From MedAcidi-G1 sp002294285 (lineage in GTDB: Bacteria > Actinomycetota > Acidimicrobiia > Acidimicrobiales > MedAcidi-G1): 64,000 nt of DNA. The notes under the pieces were generated by a model that saw only the letters and a program-made list of their open reading frames with translations, was not told the DNA's origin and did no database searches. Shown piece after piece: positions 28,162 to 37,001 of the stretch. The stretch lies in contig CAXEUY010000007.1 of NCBI GenBank assembly GCA_963999645.1, forward strand, positions 38,423 to 102,422, given 5' to 3'. Numbering within the stretch: position 1 is the stretch's first letter; the number at the start of each line of letters is the position of its first letter. Made by a program: the position numbers and the translations under genes.

Positions 28162-29096
28162 TGAAAACACTTGGAGCAAAGGTTGATCTAACGACAAGTC
28201 TAGGATCAGTTAGGTTGCCTAATCCTGTGATGACAGCCTCCGGGACTGCCGGCTATGGAAGTGAACTATGCGAATACATGAATTTAGAAGACATAGGGGC
28301 AATAGTTGTCAAATCTCTTCATGCTGACAGTTGGGAAGGAAACGAACCTCCAAGACTCCACCCAACACCTTCAGGAATGTTAAACAGTGTTGGTTTGCAG
28401 GGTCCTGGAGTTAAAACCTGGACTGAAGAAAAGCTGCCATCGTTAATAGATGCAAAGGCACGTGTTGTAGCGAGTATTTGGGGGTCAACCATAGAAGAAT
28501 TCACAAAAGCAGCGTCTCTTTTAAAAGACACTCCTAGTGAAGTAATTGCAATAGAAATTAACGCTTCATGTCCCAATCTGGAGGACCGAAGAAAACTATT
28601 TTCACATTCAATCCAAGCGATTACAGAAGTTATAGAAGCGGTAAATTTTTTAGACAAGCCAATTTGGGCAAAACTCAGTCCAAATACACCTGAACTGCCA
28701 GATATAGCAGAAGCAGCCCACAAGGCAGGTGCCGAGACTGTTGTAATAGCGAACACGGTTTTAGGTATGGCAATTGACGTCGAGACTCGCAAACCAATTT
28801 TAGGAGCAAAGCGGGGAGGCCTTTCAGGTCCAGCTATAAAACCCATAGCTATTAGAGCTGTATATGACACTTACGAAGCGCATCCGGAGATACCTATTAT
28901 TGGCGTCGGTGGAATTACAAAAGCTGAAGATGCATTGGAATTTATTCTTGCTGGAGCAACAGCCCTTCAGATAGGCACAGCAACCTTTGATGATCCGAGG
29001 GCTTGCAAAAAAATTATTACAGGCATTTCAGAGTGGTGTAAAAAACATGGAGTGAAACGAATTAGTGAATTAATTGGAGGAGCACATGACGGATAA
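28161..29096 (+). CDS. pyrD: Dihydroorotate dehydrogenase, class 1 type
   Basis: FMN enzyme oxidising dihydroorotate to orotate. 311 residues. The catalytic base is Cys137 in IEINASCPNLEDR, which marks class 1 (class 2 quinone enzymes have Ser). Other motifs: NPVMTASGTAGYG, NSVGLQGPG, WAKLSPN, GGLSGPAIKPIAIR and GVGGITKAEDALEFILAGA. The overall pattern is the 1B (NAD-linked) type, but its usual partner pyrK is not next to it. Overlaps carB by one base and pyrF by 11 bases. Most Actinobacteria known from textbooks use the membrane class 2 enzyme. Confidence 0.92.
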   Translation: MKTLGAKVDLTTSLGSVRLPNPVMTASGTAGYGSELCEYMNLEDIGAIVVKSLHADSWEGNEPPRLHPTPSGMLNSVGLQGPGVKTWTEEKLPSLIDAKARVVASIWGSTIEEFTKAASLLKDTPSEVIAIEINASCPNLEDRRKLFSHSIQAITEVIEAVNFLDKPIWAKLSPNTPELPDIAEAAHKAGAETVVIANTVLGMAIDVETRKPILGAKRGGLSGPAIKPIAIRAVYDTYEAHPEIPIIGVGGITKAEDALEFILAGATALQIGTATFDDPRACKKIITGISEWCKKHGVKRISELIGGAHDG

Positions 29097-29850
29097 ATAT
29101 GAATCACTGGACGAATTATTCGATGATGAAGAATTTGAGATCAGTGAAGAATCAGAAGATAATGTCCCGCCTGAGGTCAGAAATCGCCTCGCCCTAGCAT
29201 TAGATGTTGACGATCTTATTGACGCTCGACGTCTAGCCGGTTCTTTATTCGACTTTTTCGGAACAGTTAAAGTCGGATTAGAGCTGTATACCGCATCAGG
29301 ACCAGATTCAGTGGGTGTCTTCACAGAGGCAGGTTTTGATGTTTTTTGTGATTTGAAATTACATGACATACCTACAACAGTTCACAGAGCTGCCCGTGTC
29401 GTTGGTTCAGTAGGTGCTAGGTGGGTTACAGTCCACACAGCAGGTGGAGATGAAATGCTCAAAGCTGCAGTAGAAGGTTTAAGAGAAGGAGCAGAAAGCG
29501 TAGGTTTGCCAACTCCCGGCGTTCTTGGAGTTACCGTACTCACAAGCGAGGCAATTGAAAATGATGAAATTATCACTTCTCGATGTCAAACAGCTTTAGA
29601 GGCTGGATGCGAAGGAATAATATGCGCTGCACCTGATTTGGAAGTCACATCACAATTCTCTGACAAATTGATCAGAGTAGTTCCGGGTTTAAGAATGTCA
29701 GGTAGTGAAAGTCACGATCAAGTAAGAGTGGCTACACCCCTTGAAGCGATCAGCGGAGGGGCTGACATTTTGGTTATAGGAAGAATGGTGACTGGAGTCG
29801 AAAACCCTATTGACGCAGCAGAAGCACTAGTAAGTGATCTCTTGGGTTGA
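29086..29850 (+). CDS. pyrF: Orotidine 5'-phosphate decarboxylase
   Basis: Last step to UMP. 254 residues from ATG 29086, chosen because GGAGG (29076-29080) is correctly placed before it. Catalytic motif DLKLHDIPTTVHRAA (Lys-Asp pair) places it in the type 1 family rather than the DAKRGD type of mycobacteria. Others: LALDVDDLIDARRLAG, KVGLELY, GVLGVTVLTS, GADILVIGRMVTG. Unusual: an acidic N-terminal extension of about 35 residues (11 Glu, 6 Asp among the first ~35) precedes the TIM barrel. Last gene of the pyr operon. Confidence 0.94.
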   Translation: MTDKYESLDELFDDEEFEISEESEDNVPPEVRNRLALALDVDDLIDARRLAGSLFDFFGTVKVGLELYTASGPDSVGVFTEAGFDVFCDLKLHDIPTTVHRAARVVGSVGARWVTVHTAGGDEMLKAAVEGLREGAESVGLPTPGVLGVTVLTSEAIENDEIITSRCQTALEAGCEGIICAAPDLEVTSQFSDKLIRVVPGLRMSGSESHDQVRVATPLEAISGGADILVIGRMVTGVENPIDAAEALVSDLLG

Positions 29851-29858
29851 GATTTTTT
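29837..29858 (+). terminator. Weak intrinsic terminator at the end of the pyr operon
   Basis: ATCTC (29837-29841), loop TTGGGTT, GAGAT (29849-29853), then TTTTT. The short stem includes the pyrF stop codon. Fits the functional end of the UMP operon before mihF. Confidence 0.5.
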
Positions 29859-29904
29859 CTCTTCAAAATGCAAATTTTTAAAATATTGCCTACTATGTCA
29901 TCTG

Positions 29905-30228
29905 ATGAACGGACCTCCTCCACTAACAGATGAACAGAGGCGTCAAGCTTTGATAAAGGCTGCAGAAGCTAGAAGGGTGCGTGCCCAGATCAAAGAACTT
30001 TTAAAAGTGGGATCTTTGTCACTTGAGGATCTACTAGAACGGTCTGACACAGATGAAAATATAGGACGTATGAAAGTTTTATCTGTTTTGGAGTCTCTGC
30101 CCAGACTCGGCAAAGTGAAAGCACGAAGAACCATGTCAGACATTGGTATAAGTGAAAGCCGCCGGTTGCGAGGATTGGGCGCACAACAGCGAGCTTCTCT
30201 GATTACACGTTTCGCCGATCAATCGTGA
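29905..30228 (+). CDS. mihF: Actinobacterial integration host factor mIHF
   Basis: Nucleoid-associated DNA-bending protein unique to Actinobacteria. 107 residues. Typical opening PPPLTDEQRRQALIKAAEARRVRA, then IKELLKVGSLSLEDLL, the IGRMKVLSVLESLPRLGKVKARRTM helix-turn segment, and the signature GISESRRLRGLGAQQRASL with the helix-two-turn-helix DNA contact. Located between pyrF and gmk, its standard place. A TACTAT at 29891-29896 (14 to 9 bases before the ATG) may be its -10. Strong phylum marker. Confidence 0.95.
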   Translation: MNGPPPLTDEQRRQALIKAAEARRVRAQIKELLKVGSLSLEDLLERSDTDENIGRMKVLSVLESLPRLGKVKARRTMSDIGISESRRLRGLGAQQRASLITRFADQS

Positions 30229-30244
30229 TTTTTCAAGGACCCAA

Positions 30245-30781
30245 ATGTCATTGATCGTTGTCATATCAGGTCCAGGTGGCGTTGGAAAGGGAACAATAGT
30301 ACGTGAACTGTGTGAAAGAGATCCAGAATTAGTCGTTAGCAAGTCATGGACAACAAGGAAACCCAGAGCAGATGACCGAGAGGACTCATATTTCTTTGTT
30401 GATGATGAAACATTTCTAAAACATAAGGAAGAAGAAGGTTTTATCGAATGGAATGAATTTTTAGGTTCTATGTACGGAACACCTATGCCAGATGCAAATG
30501 AAGAAAGAGATTTAATACTGGAAATAGACGTTTCGGGAGGACGTCAGATAATCAACAGACACCCAGAAGCAGTTCTTTTATTTGTCGATGTTGAAGACTC
30601 TGAACTCCGTAAGCGTTTGAGGCAAAGAGGTGATGATGTCGACAAAATAGAGAAACGAATTTTAGAAGCGGGCCGGGAAAGACAAGAAGCTAAAGAGCTT
30701 AATTATAAAGTAATTTTTAATGTTGATCTTGAAAAAGCAACAAGAGAAATTCATGAAACAATACTTAAAGCACGACTTTAG
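30245..30781 (+). CDS. gmk: Guanylate kinase
   Basis: Phosphorylates GMP to GDP. 178 residues. P-loop SGPGGVGKGTIVREL near residue 8 (Gly in place of the common Ser), GMP-binding SWTTRKPRADDREDSYFFVD, EWNEFLGSMYGTP, DVSGGRQI, and the lid RLRQRGDDVDKIEKRI. Ribosome-binding site CAAGGA upstream. Part of the mihF-gmk-rpoZ-coaBC-metK-priA block shared across Actinobacteria. Confidence 0.95.
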   Translation: MSLIVVISGPGGVGKGTIVRELCERDPELVVSKSWTTRKPRADDREDSYFFVDDETFLKHKEEEGFIEWNEFLGSMYGTPMPDANEERDLILEIDVSGGRQIINRHPEAVLLFVDVEDSELRKRLRQRGDDVDKIEKRILEAGRERQEAKELNYKVIFNVDLEKATREIHETILKARL

Positions 30782-30793
30782 GTTGATCCGTAG

Positions 30794-30843
30794 GGAAGTT
30801 CATTTGATCCTGATACCTTGGATATGCCCACAGGAACTTCCTG
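30794..30843 (+). repeat. Inverted repeats in the rpoZ leader
   Basis: GGAAGTTC (30794-30801) is perfectly complementary to GAACTTCC (30834-30841), with an inner ATCC/GGAT pair. The right arm can instead fold on itself: CAGGAA-C-TTCCTG (30831-30843). Mutually exclusive pairings in the 92-base gap before rpoZ resemble a regulatory switch, but no terminator U run follows. Confidence 0.5.
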
Positions 30844-30873
30844 TCTGGTGCTAGTTCTTCAAGAGGACACGCT

Positions 30874-31218
30874 ATGCGACGATATGACACATTGATGAAC
30901 CCAGAAATAGAAGGTCTGCTAGATACGACAGATTCGAAATTTGCCCTTGTCGTCCTAGGAGCCAGAAGAGCCCGACAAATAACTTCTTACTTCGGTCAAC
31001 TGGGAGAAGGGCTAGGAGCATCAGTTCCACCTCAGATCACTTCAACGTCAAGCAAGCCTCTTTCTATAGCTTTTGAAGAGGTGTCAGTTGAAAAAATTGT
31101 ACCGATAGAACTACCTGACGAACCTGAAGTCGAAGAGGTTCTTATGGCAGAAGAGGAAGTTACCACCAGCGAAGAATCAGGTGAAGATTCACCTGAAGAT
31201 CAAGACGAGAGCGCTTAG
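30874..31218 (+). CDS. rpoZ: RNA polymerase omega subunit
   Basis: Assembly factor of core RNA polymerase, binding the C-terminal part of beta-prime. 114 residues. Core motif MNPEIEGLLDTTDSKFALVV followed by LGARRARQITSYFGQLGEG; KPLSIAFEEV. The last ~40 residues are strongly acidic (Glu/Asp-rich), longer than a minimal omega. AAGAGGA ribosome-binding site at 30860-30866. Position between gmk and coaBC is standard. Confidence 0.92.
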   Translation: MRRYDTLMNPEIEGLLDTTDSKFALVVLGARRARQITSYFGQLGEGLGASVPPQITSTSSKPLSIAFEEVSVEKIVPIELPDEPEVEEVLMAEEEVTTSEESGEDSPEDQDESA

Positions 31219-31235
31219 CCTCGTTTATTTCCCAA

Positions 31236-32477
31236 ATGGGTCAACTCGACGGTCGTCGGATCGTTTTAGGAATTACCGGCGGTATAGCCGCTTATAAGGC
31301 CATAGAGGTATGTAGACGTTTGACTGATGCGGGAGCACATGTGGCACCTGTGATGACAAAAGGGGCGCTTCGGTTTGTCGGGAGGGCAACCTTTGATGCT
31401 TTAGGGTCAGAAAAAACGCAGGTTTCTTTGTGGGACGAGGACCATCCAATCCCACACACAAGATTAGGCCAAGGCGCAGATTTGATTATTGTGTGTCCAG
31501 CCACTGCTCGACTTATATCTGACTACAGAAACGGACGATCTGGAGATCTTCTGACAGCTACTCTTTTGGCGACACGCGCAAAAGTAATGATCTGCCCAGC
31601 GATGCATGCGGAGATGTGGGAACAGGCATCGGTGGTTGAAAACATTTCTGTGCTTCGAGAACGAGGTGTTGAAATAGTTGGACCGGTAGAAGGGAAATTA
31701 GCAGGCGGAGATACCGGGTTTGGACGGTTGGCGGAACCAGAAGATGTAGTTGACTCGGTGTTCAAACTTCTAGGGAAAGACAGTGGATTTCAAACGGGAG
31801 ACTTAGCTGGTTTGACAGTTTTAGTGACAGCTGGAGGCACACGAGAGCCGATAGGTCCAGTTCGATTCATTGGAAACAGATCTTCGGGCAAACAAGGCCA
31901 CGCATTGGCTAAAGAGGCAGCATTGAGAGGGGCGAAAGTAATCTGCATAACAACAGAAGCTGAAAATGCACCTGACATTTTAGGCGTTGAAATCATAGAG
32001 ACTGAGACAGCTGAAGACATGTATAAATCTGTAATGGATAATGCTTCAAGGGCTGACTGGATATTCATGTCGGCCGCAGTAGCTGATTTTCGACCAAAAC
32101 AGATAGCAAGCCAAAAAATAAAGAAAGAAGAAGGTTTGTCTGAAATAGCACTTGAACCAACGGTTGATATTTTGCATGCTCTGAGCAAGGTAAGGAAAGA
32201 AAGTCAAATGATTATTGGCTTTGCAGCTGAAACAAATGATCTAGTTGCGAATGCTGAAAAAAAATTAGAAAACAAAAATCTTGATTTCATAATTGCGAAT
32301 GACGTTTCCAAACCTGATGTTGGCTTCGGACATGACACTAATTCAGTTTCTGTAATAGGTCGTAATGGTTCGTCGGCGGAAATCCCATTATGTGATAAAA
32401 GAGAAGTTGCAAGAAACATAATAGATATAGTTTCCGAATCGTGGTCTGAGCAGGGAACTCATCCTAAGATCCAGTAA
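31236..32477 (+). CDS. coaBC: Bifunctional phosphopantothenoylcysteine decarboxylase / phosphopantothenate-cysteine ligase
   Basis: Two coenzyme A steps in one protein of 413 residues. CoaC half: GITGGIAAYKAIEVCRRL, PHTRLGQGADLIIVCPATA with the active-site His, and PAMHAEMWE in the PAMN position. CoaB half from about residue 195: TAGGTREPIGPVRFIGNRSSGKQGHALA, SAAVADFRP, KIKKEEG with the catalytic Lys region, and IIANDVSKPDVGFG. Standard actinobacterial fusion between rpoZ and metK. Confidence 0.95.
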   Translation: MGQLDGRRIVLGITGGIAAYKAIEVCRRLTDAGAHVAPVMTKGALRFVGRATFDALGSEKTQVSLWDEDHPIPHTRLGQGADLIIVCPATARLISDYRNGRSGDLLTATLLATRAKVMICPAMHAEMWEQASVVENISVLRERGVEIVGPVEGKLAGGDTGFGRLAEPEDVVDSVFKLLGKDSGFQTGDLAGLTVLVTAGGTREPIGPVRFIGNRSSGKQGHALAKEAALRGAKVICITTEAENAPDILGVEIIETETAEDMYKSVMDNASRADWIFMSAAVADFRPKQIASQKIKKEEGLSEIALEPTVDILHALSKVRKESQMIIGFAAETNDLVANAEKKLENKNLDFIIANDVSKPDVGFGHDTNSVSVIGRNGSSAEIPLCDKREVARNIIDIVSESWSEQGTHPKIQ

Positions 32478-32492
32478 AGGAGAGGAAATAAA

Positions 32493-33689
32493 GTGTCGCG
32501 AAATTGGAGTTTCACATCAGAGTCTGTGACAGAAGGTCACCCAGACAAAATGGCCGATCAGATTTCTGATGCAATACTAGACGCCCTTCTGTTAGAGGAT
32601 CCCAATTCTAGAGTTGCGTGTGAAACTATGGTCACTACCGGCCTTTGTGTAGTTTCAGGAGAAATAACCACCTCAGGATATGTAGACATACCTGGCATAG
32701 TGCGAGAAACTATCCGAGAAATCGGATACAACAGAGAAGACTACGGTTTTGACGGAAGTACTTGCGGTGTGATGGTCACCCTTGATTCCCAGTCAGATGA
32801 TATTAGCCAGGGAGTGGATAATTCTGAAGAGATAAGATCAGGAAATTCAGGCGAGGAAGACGAACTGGACAGACAAGGCGCAGGAGACCAGGGGATGATG
32901 TTTGGTTATGCCTGCGATGAGACGGAAGCTTTAATGCCGCTACCTATACAAGTCGCTAATCGGATGGCTGAAAGACATGCTGAAATAAGAAAAGCAGGAA
33001 ATATTCCTTATTTGAGACCTGACGGCAAGACACAGGTCACTTTTGATTATGAGGACAATAAACCTGTTCGTTTGAATACGGTTTTAGTTTCAACACAACA
33101 CAATGATGGAATCGATAGAGACACGATCATTCGTCCAGATCTTATTGAGCATGTTATCAGACCGACAATTCCCGAAAAGTTTCGAGATGACGACTACACG
33201 GTTTTGGTTAACCCAACAGGACGATTTGTTGTGGGAGGACCTGTTGGAGATGCAGGTCTAACAGGAAGAAAGATTATTGTTGACACCTATGGTGGGATTG
33301 CCAGACATGGCGGTGGCGCTTTCTCAGGTAAGGATCCAAGTAAAGTGGATCGCTCAGCAGCTTATGCGACACGATGGGTGGCGAAAAATCTCGTTGCAGC
33401 TGGTGCAGCATCTAGATGTGAAGTTCAGGTTGCTTATGCTATTGGAATGGCCAGACCGGTATCAATTTTCGTAGAAACATTCGGAACAGAAAATGTCGAT
33501 CCGCTAAAAATTGAAAATAGCATTCAAGAAATTTTTGACCTGAGGCCAGCAGCAATTATCAAAGACTTAGATTTAAGAAAACCTATTTATAAGTCAACCG
33601 CAGCATACGGCCATTTTGGCCGCGATGAGTTTCCTTGGGAACAGATCAATCGTGCTGATGACGTGCGTTCTTACTTAGGGCTAAACTGA
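32493..33689 (+). CDS. metK: S-adenosylmethionine synthase
   Basis: Makes SAM from methionine and ATP; supplies QueA, RsmB and the SpoU enzyme in this window. 398 residues. FTSESVTEGHPDKMADQISDAILDA, GEITTSGYVD, GAGDQGMMFGYACDET, the P-loop GGGAFSGKDPSKVDRSAAYA. GTG start with AAAGGAGAGG (32475-32484) upstream. No SAM riboswitch precedes it; the 15-base gap is too short. Confidence 0.96.
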   Translation: MSRNWSFTSESVTEGHPDKMADQISDAILDALLLEDPNSRVACETMVTTGLCVVSGEITTSGYVDIPGIVRETIREIGYNREDYGFDGSTCGVMVTLDSQSDDISQGVDNSEEIRSGNSGEEDELDRQGAGDQGMMFGYACDETEALMPLPIQVANRMAERHAEIRKAGNIPYLRPDGKTQVTFDYEDNKPVRLNTVLVSTQHNDGIDRDTIIRPDLIEHVIRPTIPEKFRDDDYTVLVNPTGRFVVGGPVGDAGLTGRKIIVDTYGGIARHGGGAFSGKDPSKVDRSAAYATRWVAKNLVAAGAASRCEVQVAYAIGMARPVSIFVETFGTENVDPLKIENSIQEIFDLRPAAIIKDLDLRKPIYKSTAAYGHFGRDEFPWEQINRADDVRSYLGLN

Positions 33690-33704
33690 CCCTCCCGGGC
33701 CTCC

Positions 33705-35546
33705 ATGAACGGCCAAAATAAAAGCGGACAGTTAACCTTTGAGTCGACAATCGAGCCTGTTGAAAAAACTAAAACAGAAACTCCTGTTTTTGAAACCAGA
33801 AATGATGTAAGAGTAGTAAGAGTTCTTCCTGATGTTCCCGCAATAGATAAAACATTTGACTATTTAGTTCCAGAGTCATGGGTCAAGGATGGACGATCCG
33901 AGCTGTTAGAAGTTGGATCTATGGTAAGGATGCCTTTCGGTGGAAGGCAAGTTAATGGTTGGGTTTTAGAGATTGATGTTGAACCTCAAGAAGGAATGAC
34001 TCTGCTCCCTCTATCCAAATACAGAAGCGTGGGCCCATCATATGAGGTGATTCAGCTCGCACGTTGGGCCGCAGAACGCTGGGTAGGTCGACTAAATAGT
34101 TTTTTAAATACGGCTTCACCTCCCAAAAACATTCCTTTTCTTAGCCAAGGTGAAGTAATAGAAAAACCAAAACAATTAACAAAGGAGCCGATTTGGTTCG
34201 AAGATGCAGTAAAGGACAAAAAAACCGTTCTGAGATTGCCACCTTCAGAAGACTTAATCAAAATCGCATCCGAATTTGCCAGTAGAGGCAACACTCTGAT
34301 TCTTTCCCCTTCAATTTCCGGAGCTCAGAAGATAGCCAAGGAGCTAAAAAGAAAAGGGTTGCCTGTTTCAATAGTTCCCGAAGAATGGCACGATGCAGCT
34401 GTAGGAGGTTCTGTCATAGGAAGCCGTTCAGCAGTGTTTGCGCCAGTGTCAAATCTTTCCGCAATTCTTGTTTTTGACGAACACGATTCTTCTTACCAGG
34501 GGGAGCGTGCACCTACATGGAATGCCCGTGATGTAGCAATAGAGAGAGCAAAGCGAGAGCAGATACCATGTGTCTTGACATCAGCTATTCCTACGCTTGA
34601 AGCAATTTCATGGGGACATCAAGTAAAACCATCTCGAAAAGAAGAAAGAGATGGATGGCCTGTAGTTGAAATAATTGATAGAAAAGGTGAAGATCCAACT
34701 CGCTCTGGCCTATTGAGCGAGAGACTCACTCCGATACTGAGAGACTCAAAAGGCCCAGTTGTCTGTGTTTTAAATCGGAAAGGCCGTTCAAGGCTATTGG
34801 CTTGCAACCAATGTGGTTCTCTCGCTCTATGTGAAAAACACGCAATTCCTTTAATTCAAAAAGATAACAACACGCTTGAATGTCAATATGAGTGTGAAGA
34901 TCGACCTGTTGTATGTGAATCATGTGGTTCAACAAAATTTAAAAACCTGCGAGCGGGAATAGCTCGCCTTAAAGAAGAACTAGAAGCATTATCAAAAAAA
35001 AACGTCGTAGAAGTCAGCGCAGAGTTTAAGGGAAAGATTCAAGATGCAGAGATTTTTATCGGCACCGAGGCGGTTTTGCACAGAATTCAAAGAGCCGCTC
35101 GAGTAATTTTCTTAGAATTCGATCAAGAACTTTTAGCGTCAAGATTTCGAGCTTCTGAGCAAGCAGCTTCTCTAATCATTAGAGGTGCCCGGTTATTAGG
35201 TTCACGAAATGATGAGGGAAGGCTAATAATTCAAACACGACAACCAGAACATGAAGTTTTACAGGCGGCTCTTCACGCGAACCCAGAAAAACTAATAGAT
35301 GCAGAATCTGAAAGACGAAAGTTATTACAGTTACCGCCATACAGTGCGTTAGCGCAAATTTCAGGTGATTCAGCTATTGACATGGTTGAATCCTTGAAAT
35401 CAAACCCGGATATCGAAATCATGGGTCCAAGGGAAGGCAGTTGGTTGTTAAGAGCTGTCAATAATGAGGAATTGTCTAAAGCTATTTTGAGAGTAGGACG
35501 TCCAAAAGGCAAAATCAGAATAGAAATTGATCCGAGAAGGGCATGA
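33705..35546 (+). CDS. priA: Probable primosomal protein N' (PriA), ATPase motif degenerate
   Basis: PriA restarts replication forks. 613 residues. The N-terminal 3'-DNA-binding domain has VRVVRVLPDVPAIDKTFDYLVP; helicase-like motifs follow: LILSPSISGAQKIAKEL (Ia), VIGSRSAVFAP (Ib), VFDEHDSSYQ (II), TSAIPTLEA (III). The Walker A (GVTGSGKT in E. coli) is absent; residues about 172-182 read KKTVLRLPPSE. Cys-rich zinc region CNQCG, ECQYEC, CESCG near residues 366-408, with one Cys pair reduced to CEKH. Loss of Walker A is general in actinobacterial PriA, so this is probably functional as a loader, not a helicase. Confidence 0.88.
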   Translation: MNGQNKSGQLTFESTIEPVEKTKTETPVFETRNDVRVVRVLPDVPAIDKTFDYLVPESWVKDGRSELLEVGSMVRMPFGGRQVNGWVLEIDVEPQEGMTLLPLSKYRSVGPSYEVIQLARWAAERWVGRLNSFLNTASPPKNIPFLSQGEVIEKPKQLTKEPIWFEDAVKDKKTVLRLPPSEDLIKIASEFASRGNTLILSPSISGAQKIAKELKRKGLPVSIVPEEWHDAAVGGSVIGSRSAVFAPVSNLSAILVFDEHDSSYQGERAPTWNARDVAIERAKREQIPCVLTSAIPTLEAISWGHQVKPSRKEERDGWPVVEIIDRKGEDPTRSGLLSERLTPILRDSKGPVVCVLNRKGRSRLLACNQCGSLALCEKHAIPLIQKDNNTLECQYECEDRPVVCESCGSTKFKNLRAGIARLKEELEALSKKNVVEVSAEFKGKIQDAEIFIGTEAVLHRIQRAARVIFLEFDQELLASRFRASEQAASLIIRGARLLGSRNDEGRLIIQTRQPEHEVLQAALHANPEKLIDAESERRKLLQLPPYSALAQISGDSAIDMVESLKSNPDIEIMGPREGSWLLRAVNNEELSKAILRVGRPKGKIRIEIDPRRA

Positions 35547-35572
35547 TGGTCAGAGCAAAAGACTTCTGACGA

Positions 35573-35578
35573 TAGCCT
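35573..35578 (+). promoter_or_regulatory. Candidate -10 element for a leaderless def transcript
   Basis: TAGCCT at exactly -12 to -7 from the ATG at 35585, in a 38-base gap lacking a Shine-Dalgarno sequence. No clear -35. Confidence 0.35.
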
Positions 35579-35584
35579 TTCATA

Positions 35585-36127
35585 ATGGTCATGAATGCAA
35601 TAAGAGTCATAGGTGATCCTGTTCTCAGGATTAAAGCAACGGAGATCACAGAAATTACAGAAAATCTTGACCTTTTGACAAAGGAAATGCTGGCAACAAT
35701 GTATTCAGCCCCCGGTATAGGTTTGGCAGCACCCCAAATAGGGATCCAAAAAAGACTTTTTGTCTACGATTGGGGAACAGGTCCAGGGGTGCTGATAAAC
35801 CCAGAAATAAAAGAGTCAGACGGAGAATGGGTTTTTGAAGAAGGCTGCTTGTCCATTCCAGGCCTTTCATGGGAATTAGTGAGACCAAAACAGATTTATA
35901 TAGTTGGAATAGATTTAGATGGTAATGAAGTTTCTATTGAGGCAGATGAACTAGAGGCACGTTTGTTCCAACATGAGATGGATCATCTCGATGGAGTTTT
36001 GCTTGTTGATCATTTAGACGCAGATCAAAGGCGTGAGGCGAATAAGACTCTAATGGGTATAGGCGATGACACTGGTTCACCACTTCCGATAGTGGGAGAA
36101 AATCTCGGATTTACAAAAAGTGAATAA
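35585..36127 (+). CDS. def: Peptide deformylase
   Basis: Removes the formyl group from nascent proteins, paired with fmt next door. 180 residues. The three hallmark motifs are present: GIGLAAPQIG, EGCLSIPG (Cys metal ligand) and QHEMDHLDGVL (HExxH). ATG at 35585 or 35591; the former fits the -10 spacing. Overlaps fmt by eight bases. Confidence 0.96.
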   Translation: MVMNAIRVIGDPVLRIKATEITEITENLDLLTKEMLATMYSAPGIGLAAPQIGIQKRLFVYDWGTGPGVLINPEIKESDGEWVFEEGCLSIPGLSWELVRPKQIYIVGIDLDGNEVSIEADELEARLFQHEMDHLDGVLLVDHLDADQRREANKTLMGIGDDTGSPLPIVGENLGFTKSE

Positions 36128-37001
36128 GAGTATTGGTCGTCTAGCTTTTGTAGGCACTCCCGAGTTGTCTGTTCCATTTATGGAAAGTCTGGTTTCTTCC
36201 GGCTATGAAATTGGAGTAGTAGTAACTGGTCAAGACCGAAGGAGAGGTAGACGAGAGAAACCTTCACCTTCTCCAGTAAAAAAAGTTGCCACCGAAATGG
36301 GTATTCCAGTTGTCCACGAAATAGAAGAGATAGAAAATTTTGAAATAGACCTTGCTGTAGTAGTGGCTTTCGGAAGCTTCATCCCAGTCGAACTTCTGCA
36401 AAGGATACAGATGATTAACGTTCACTTTTCACTACTGCCTAGATGGAGGGGACCAGCTCCTATTGAAAGGGCAATATTGGCAGGGGATAAAAAAAGCGGT
36501 GTCTGTGTAATGGAAGTTGGCGAAGAGTTTGATGTAGGAGGAGTTTTTGCTCGAGAAGAAGTTCCTATTTTGGATCGTGACAGTGCAGATTCGTTGAGAA
36601 GTCGGCTAATCGAAACTGGATCCAAGTTGCTTGTATCAGTACTCGATAAAGGTCTCGGAGAACCTACGCCTCAGTCAGGTGAAGTCGTCTGGGCTGAGAA
36701 AGTAATGCCTCAAGAGAGGGAAATCATGTGGGACCTTGAAGCCGAAGCCATTGACAGATTGGTAAGGATTGGTGGAGCATGGACGACATTCAGAGGTGAG
36801 CGTTTAAAAATATGGGCCTGTGAGCCAAACATGCAAGAGATCCAAGGTCAACCGGGCCAGCTAATCGGAGATCAGGTGGTAACTGGTAATGGAGCTTTAA
36901 AACTTACAGAAGTGCAGTCTCAGAACCGAGCGCGTCAATCGTTTGAATCATGGCAACTAGGTGCGCGTTTAGAGAAGAATTGCGTATTTGGAGATGACTG
37001 A
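36120..37001 (+). CDS. fmt: Methionyl-tRNA formyltransferase
   Basis: Formylates initiator Met-tRNA using 10-formyl-THF. 293 residues, slightly short. RLAFVGTPELSVPFM at the N-terminus, catalytic Asn and His in INVHFSLLPRWRGPAPIERAI, GDKKSGVCVM, EEFDVGGVF with the Asp; C-terminal OB-like domain from about residue 200 (RIGGAWTTFRGERLKIW). GTG start within the end of def. Order priA-def-fmt-rsmB is conserved in actinobacteria. Confidence 0.95.
   Translation: MNKSIGRLAFVGTPELSVPFMESLVSSGYEIGVVVTGQDRRRGRREKPSPSPVKKVATEMGIPVVHEIEEIENFEIDLAVVVAFGSFIPVELLQRIQMINVHFSLLPRWRGPAPIERAILAGDKKSGVCVMEVGEEFDVGGVFAREEVPILDRDSADSLRSRLIETGSKLLVSVLDKGLGEPTPQSGEVVWAEKVMPQEREIMWDLEAEAIDRLVRIGGAWTTFRGERLKIWACEPNMQEIQGQPGQLIGDQVVTGNGALKLTEVQSQNRARQSFESWQLGARLEKNCVFGDD

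Noticed and set aside
32478..32492. Possible SAM riboswitch before metK
   Set aside because: Only 15 bases separate coaBC from metK and they hold a plain ribosome-binding site.
33705..35546. priA as a pseudogene because Walker A is missing
   Set aside because: The frame is intact over 613 codons and loss of Walker A is known for actinobacterial PriA.
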